A stretch of DNA of 64,000 nt, taken from contig DATAYY010000154.1 of the NCBI GenBank assembly GCA_036272325.1, forward strand, positions 1-64,000, written 5' to 3'. The position numbers and the translations under genes were made by a program. Below the pieces are notes generated by a model that saw nothing but the letters and a program-made list of their open reading frames with translations, had not been told where the DNA came from and did no database searches. Positions within the stretch are counted from its first letter, which is position 1; each line of letters starts with the position of its first letter. The DNA is from Schlegelella_A sp036272325. Its GTDB lineage: Bacteria; Pseudomonadota; Gammaproteobacteria; Burkholderiales; Burkholderiaceae_C. Below are positions 61,318 through 64,000 of this stretch, piece by piece.

Positions 61318-63048
61318 ATGGCCGCACCGACCGGGATGAAGAAGGGACTGACGTCATACGGCGACGCTGAGTTCTCGCTCTTCCTGCGCACGGCCTTCGT
61401 CAAGGCGATGGGTCTCTCCGACGACGCGCTCGCGCGGCCGATCGTCGGCATCGCCAACACCTTCAGCGACTACAACGCGTGCCACGGCAACGTGCCGCAG
61501 CTCGTCGCTGCGATCAAGCGCGGCGTGATGCTTGCCGGCGGGTTGCCGATGGAGTTCCCGACGATCTCGATTCACGAGTCGTTCGCGTACCCGACGAGCA
61601 TGTTCCTGCGCAACCTGATGGCGATGGACACCGAGGAGATGATTCGTGCCCAGCCGATGGACGCCGTGGTGCTGATTGGCGGCTGCGACAAGACGATTCC
61701 GGCGCAGATGATGGCGGCGGCGTCGGCCGGGCTGCCGGCGATCGTCGTCCCGGTCGGGCCGATGCTCGTCGGCCACCACCGCGGCGAGACGCTCGGTGCG
61801 TGCACCGACTGCCGTCGTCTGTGGAGCGATTTCCGCGGCGGCCGCATCGACGCCGCCGAGATCGATGCGGTCAATGCGCGTCTCGCACCGACGCCGGGGA
61901 CGTGCATGGTGATGGGAACGGCGAGCACGATGGCGTGCGTCGTCGAGACGATGGGCCTGGCGCTGCCCACCGCGGCGTCGATTCCGGCGACGCACGCCGA
62001 CCGCCTGCGTTCGGCCGAGGCGAGCGGCAAGGAGGCGGTGGAGATGGCGATGCGCGGCGGGCTGGCGCCGGGCGAGGTGATGACGCGCGCGGCATTTCGC
62101 AACGCGCTCGTCGTCCTGCAGGCGATCGGCGGCTCGACCAATGCGTTGATCCACCTCACCGCTGCCGCCGGCAGGCTCGGCATGGCGATCGACCTCGACG
62201 CGGTCGACGCGATCGGCCGCGAGGTTCCGGTGCTGGTCGACCTCAAGCCGTCCGGTCGTCACTACATGGAGCACTTCCACTGGGCGGGCGGCGTGCCGCG
62301 CCTGCTGCACGAGCTGCGCGATCTGCTCGACCTCGACGCGAAGAACGTCGCCGGCGTCGCGCTCGGCGAGCTGATCGCCGAGGTCGACACCCGCGACGCG
62401 CAGGACGTCATCCGGCCGCGCAGCAACCCGGTCAGCGCCGGCGGCAGCATGGCGGTGCTGCGCGGCAACCTCGCGCCGCGCGGTGCGATCGTGAAGCAGT
62501 CGGCGGCGACGCCGCGGCTCTTGCAGCACAGCGGCCGCGCGGTCGTCTTCGAATCGCTCGACGACCTCGCCGCGCGCATCGACGCGCCCGACCTCGACGT
62601 CCGCGCCGACGACGTGCTCGTGCTGCGCAACGCCGGCCCGGTCGGCGCGCCCGGGATGCCCGAGGCCGGCTACCTGCCGATCCCGAAGAAGCTGGCGACC
62701 CAGGGCGTCAAGGACATGGTGCGAATCTCGGACGCGCGCATGAGTGGCACCGCGTTCGGCGCGATCGTCCTCCATGTCACGCCCGAGGCCGCGCTCGGCG
62801 GTCCGCTCGCGCTCGTCTGCGACGGCGACCAGATCCGGCTCGACGTCGCCGGCCGCCGGCTCGACGTGCTCGTCGACGACGCTGAGCTGGCGCGGCGGCG
62901 GGCGGCGTTCGATGCCGCCGGCGCACGAGGCGCAGCGCCGGCCCCGGAGCGCGGCTACGCGGCGCTCTTTCATCGCTCGGTGTTGCAGGCCGACGAGGGC
63001 TGCGACTTCGACTTCCTCGTTCCCGGGCGCTCGCGCCGCGCGCCATGA
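61318..63048 (+). CDS. IlvD/Edd-family dehydratase (sugar-acid type)
   Basis: This 576-residue dehydratase has the three cysteines that hold an Fe-S cluster in this family: Cys55 in YNACHGN, Cys123 in IGGCDKT and Cys196 in PGTCMVMG. Other marks are PTISIHESFA, GGSTNALIHL and SDARMSGTAFGAIVLH. The adjoining aldolase gene of the DHDPS family suggests it makes a 2-keto-3-deoxy sugar acid (L-arabonate, xylonate or similar) for cleavage, not branched-chain synthesis. ATG codons lie at 61306, 61309 and 61318; none has a clear ribosome-binding site. Confidence 0.85.
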   Translation: MAAPTGMKKGLTSYGDAEFSLFLRTAFVKAMGLSDDALARPIVGIANTFSDYNACHGNVPQLVAAIKRGVMLAGGLPMEFPTISIHESFAYPTSMFLRNLMAMDTEEMIRAQPMDAVVLIGGCDKTIPAQMMAAASAGLPAIVVPVGPMLVGHHRGETLGACTDCRRLWSDFRGGRIDAAEIDAVNARLAPTPGTCMVMGTASTMACVVETMGLALPTAASIPATHADRLRSAEASGKEAVEMAMRGGLAPGEVMTRAAFRNALVVLQAIGGSTNALIHLTAAAGRLGMAIDLDAVDAIGREVPVLVDLKPSGRHYMEHFHWAGGVPRLLHELRDLLDLDAKNVAGVALGELIAEVDTRDAQDVIRPRSNPVSAGGSMAVLRGNLAPRGAIVKQSAATPRLLQHSGRAVVFESLDDLAARIDAPDLDVRADDVLVLRNAGPVGAPGMPEAGYLPIPKKLATQGVKDMVRISDARMSGTAFGAIVLHVTPEAALGGPLALVCDGDQIRLDVAGRRLDVLVDDAELARRRAAFDAAGARGAAPAPERGYAALFHRSVLQADEGCDFDFLVPGRSRRAP

Positions 63049-63073
63049 ACGACGCCGTTGCCGGCGCGGCGTC

Positions 63074-63976
63074 ATGACTCCGCCTCGCCCACGTGGCGTC
63101 ATCGCCGCGACCGCGACTCCGGTCGATGCCGACTTCCGTCCCGACCCCGTTCGGCTCGTCCGTCACTGCCGCGCGCTCTTCGACGGCGGCTGCGACGCGA
63201 TCAACCTGCTCGGCACGACCGGCGAGGCGACCGCATTCAGCGTAGAGCAGCGACTCGCGGTGATGCATGCGATCGCGGCGGAAGGGCTGCCGCTCGCGCG
63301 ATTCATGGTCGGTACCGGCGTCGCCGCGCTCGACGAGACGGTGCGCCTGACCCGTGCCGCGTGCGAGCTCGGCTTCGCCGGACAGCTGATCCTGCCGCCG
63401 TTCTACTACCCCGACGTCAGCGACGACGGCCTGGTCGCGTATGTCGACGCGCTCGTGGCGCGGGTCGGCCACCCGGCGCTCGCGATCTATCTGTACCACA
63501 TCCCGCAGAACACCAAGGTGCCGTGGCCGCTCGCCGTCGTCGCGCGGCTGCGCGAGCGGCACGGGGCGACGGTCGTCGGCCTGAAGGACAGCGCCGGCGA
63601 TCTCGCCTACGCGCGCGCGGTCGCCGCCTCGTTGCCCGGGTTCGACGTCTTCCCGAGCTCGGAAGGCGCGCTCGTCAGCGCCACCGCCGACGGCTTTGCC
63701 GGTTGCATCTCGGCAACGGTCAACGTCACCGCGCGCGAGGCGCACGCGGCATGGTCAGGGCAGGGGACGCCGGCCGGCGCTCTGGCGGTGAAGAAGGCGG
63801 CCGAGCTGCGCGCGATCGTCGCCGGGTATCCGCTCGTTGCCGCGGTGAAGGCGGTGCTGGCGGCGCAGTATGGAGACGACGCCTGGGCGCGCGTCTGCTT
63901 GCCGCTGCTGCCGCTCGCCGCCGACCGCGTGGCAGCGCTGAAGGACGCCTTCGAGCGCCGGGCGGCGGCGCCTTGA
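63074..63976 (+). CDS. DHDPS/NAL-family aldolase (2-keto-3-deoxy acid aldolase-like)
   Basis: This 300-residue TIM-barrel class I aldolase has the Schiff-base lysine Lys171 in VVGLKDSAGD, the catalytic tyrosine Tyr141 in YLYHIPQNT and the GTTGE carboxylate loop at 47-51. The family includes dihydrodipicolinate synthase and 2-keto-3-deoxy-sugar-acid aldolases or dehydratases. Pairing with the IlvD-like dehydratase, 25 bases upstream, favours sugar-acid breakdown, giving pyruvate plus an aldehyde. No biosynthetic lysine genes are adjacent. The window ends 24 bases after its stop. Confidence 0.88.
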   Translation: MTPPRPRGVIAATATPVDADFRPDPVRLVRHCRALFDGGCDAINLLGTTGEATAFSVEQRLAVMHAIAAEGLPLARFMVGTGVAALDETVRLTRAACELGFAGQLILPPFYYPDVSDDGLVAYVDALVARVGHPALAIYLYHIPQNTKVPWPLAVVARLRERHGATVVGLKDSAGDLAYARAVAASLPGFDVFPSSEGALVSATADGFAGCISATVNVTAREAHAAWSGQGTPAGALAVKKAAELRAIVAGYPLVAAVKAVLAAQYGDDAWARVCLPLLPLAADRVAALKDAFERRAAAP

Positions 63977-64000
63977 GACCGGGCTCGCGATAACATCGGC

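Overview
The window reads as chromosomal DNA of a high-GC betaproteobacterium, probably Burkholderiales or an uncultured relative. The evidence is gene content: a PHA-system protein, DUF2917 and DUF2946 proteins, a Bug/TTT receptor, PF04392 (TrpX-like) binding proteins, PilU, a PEP-CTERM remnant and a BCKDH operon. This is inference from families; no rRNA or other phylogenetic marker was seen. No tRNA, rRNA, CRISPR array, intact insertion sequence or prophage was found. Coding strand switches often, and many genes start at GTG. Long antisense frames are common because of base composition and were ignored.

1-14.2 kb: an ABC ATPase and its ABC-2 permease fused to an M1 peptidase; an ATP-dependent DNA ligase; a secreted peroxiredoxin; a membrane protein split by a frameshift; SelO; a TMEM175-like channel; PilU; an HpaB/AbfD-like flavoprotein; and an HDOD protein. 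14.2-20.0 kb (minus): a catabolic-looking cluster of cupin, orphan TTT receptor, SDR, beta-hydroxyacid dehydrogenase, M24 peptidase homologue with an altered metal site, and Rieske oxygenase. 20.1-25.6 kb: an anchored hendecad-repeat protein, an ECF sigma factor with a small membrane partner, a decayed outer-membrane beta-barrel gene, pssA, a small charged protein and zwf.

26.1-33.6 kb (plus): the most unusual unit. A histidine kinase with four GAF modules, a CheY-like receiver, a PF04392 binding protein and a receiver-adenylate cyclase are joined by 4-nt overlaps, and a second PF04392 binding protein follows. No permease or ATPase is present, which suggests binding proteins used for sensing. 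33.5-37.4 kb (minus): an MFS exporter and two metallopeptidases. 37.5-42.9 kb: a molybdopterin oxidoreductase coupled to a zinc-peptidase lipoprotein, then lipid-storage genes (PHA-system protein, acyl-CoA-binding protein, WES/DGAT).

42.9-50.4 kb: a decayed PEP-CTERM gene; a CoA-transferase with two crotonases; then a metal-uptake group (DUF2946 protein, outer-membrane porin, ZnuA-like binding protein, ZnuB-like permease) without an ATPase gene. 50.6-54.2 kb: branched-chain 2-oxoacid dehydrogenase E1alpha, E1beta and E2, without E3. 54-64 kb: a methyltransferase, a DUF2917 protein, a CMD-family protein, PBP4, a TPR-like protein and a TetR regulator divergent from an ABC-2 exporter; then a remnant of a third PF04392 gene and a sugar-acid-type dehydratase/aldolase pair. 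Three eroded genes and one frameshifted gene, all encoding surface, secreted or membrane proteins, mark this window.
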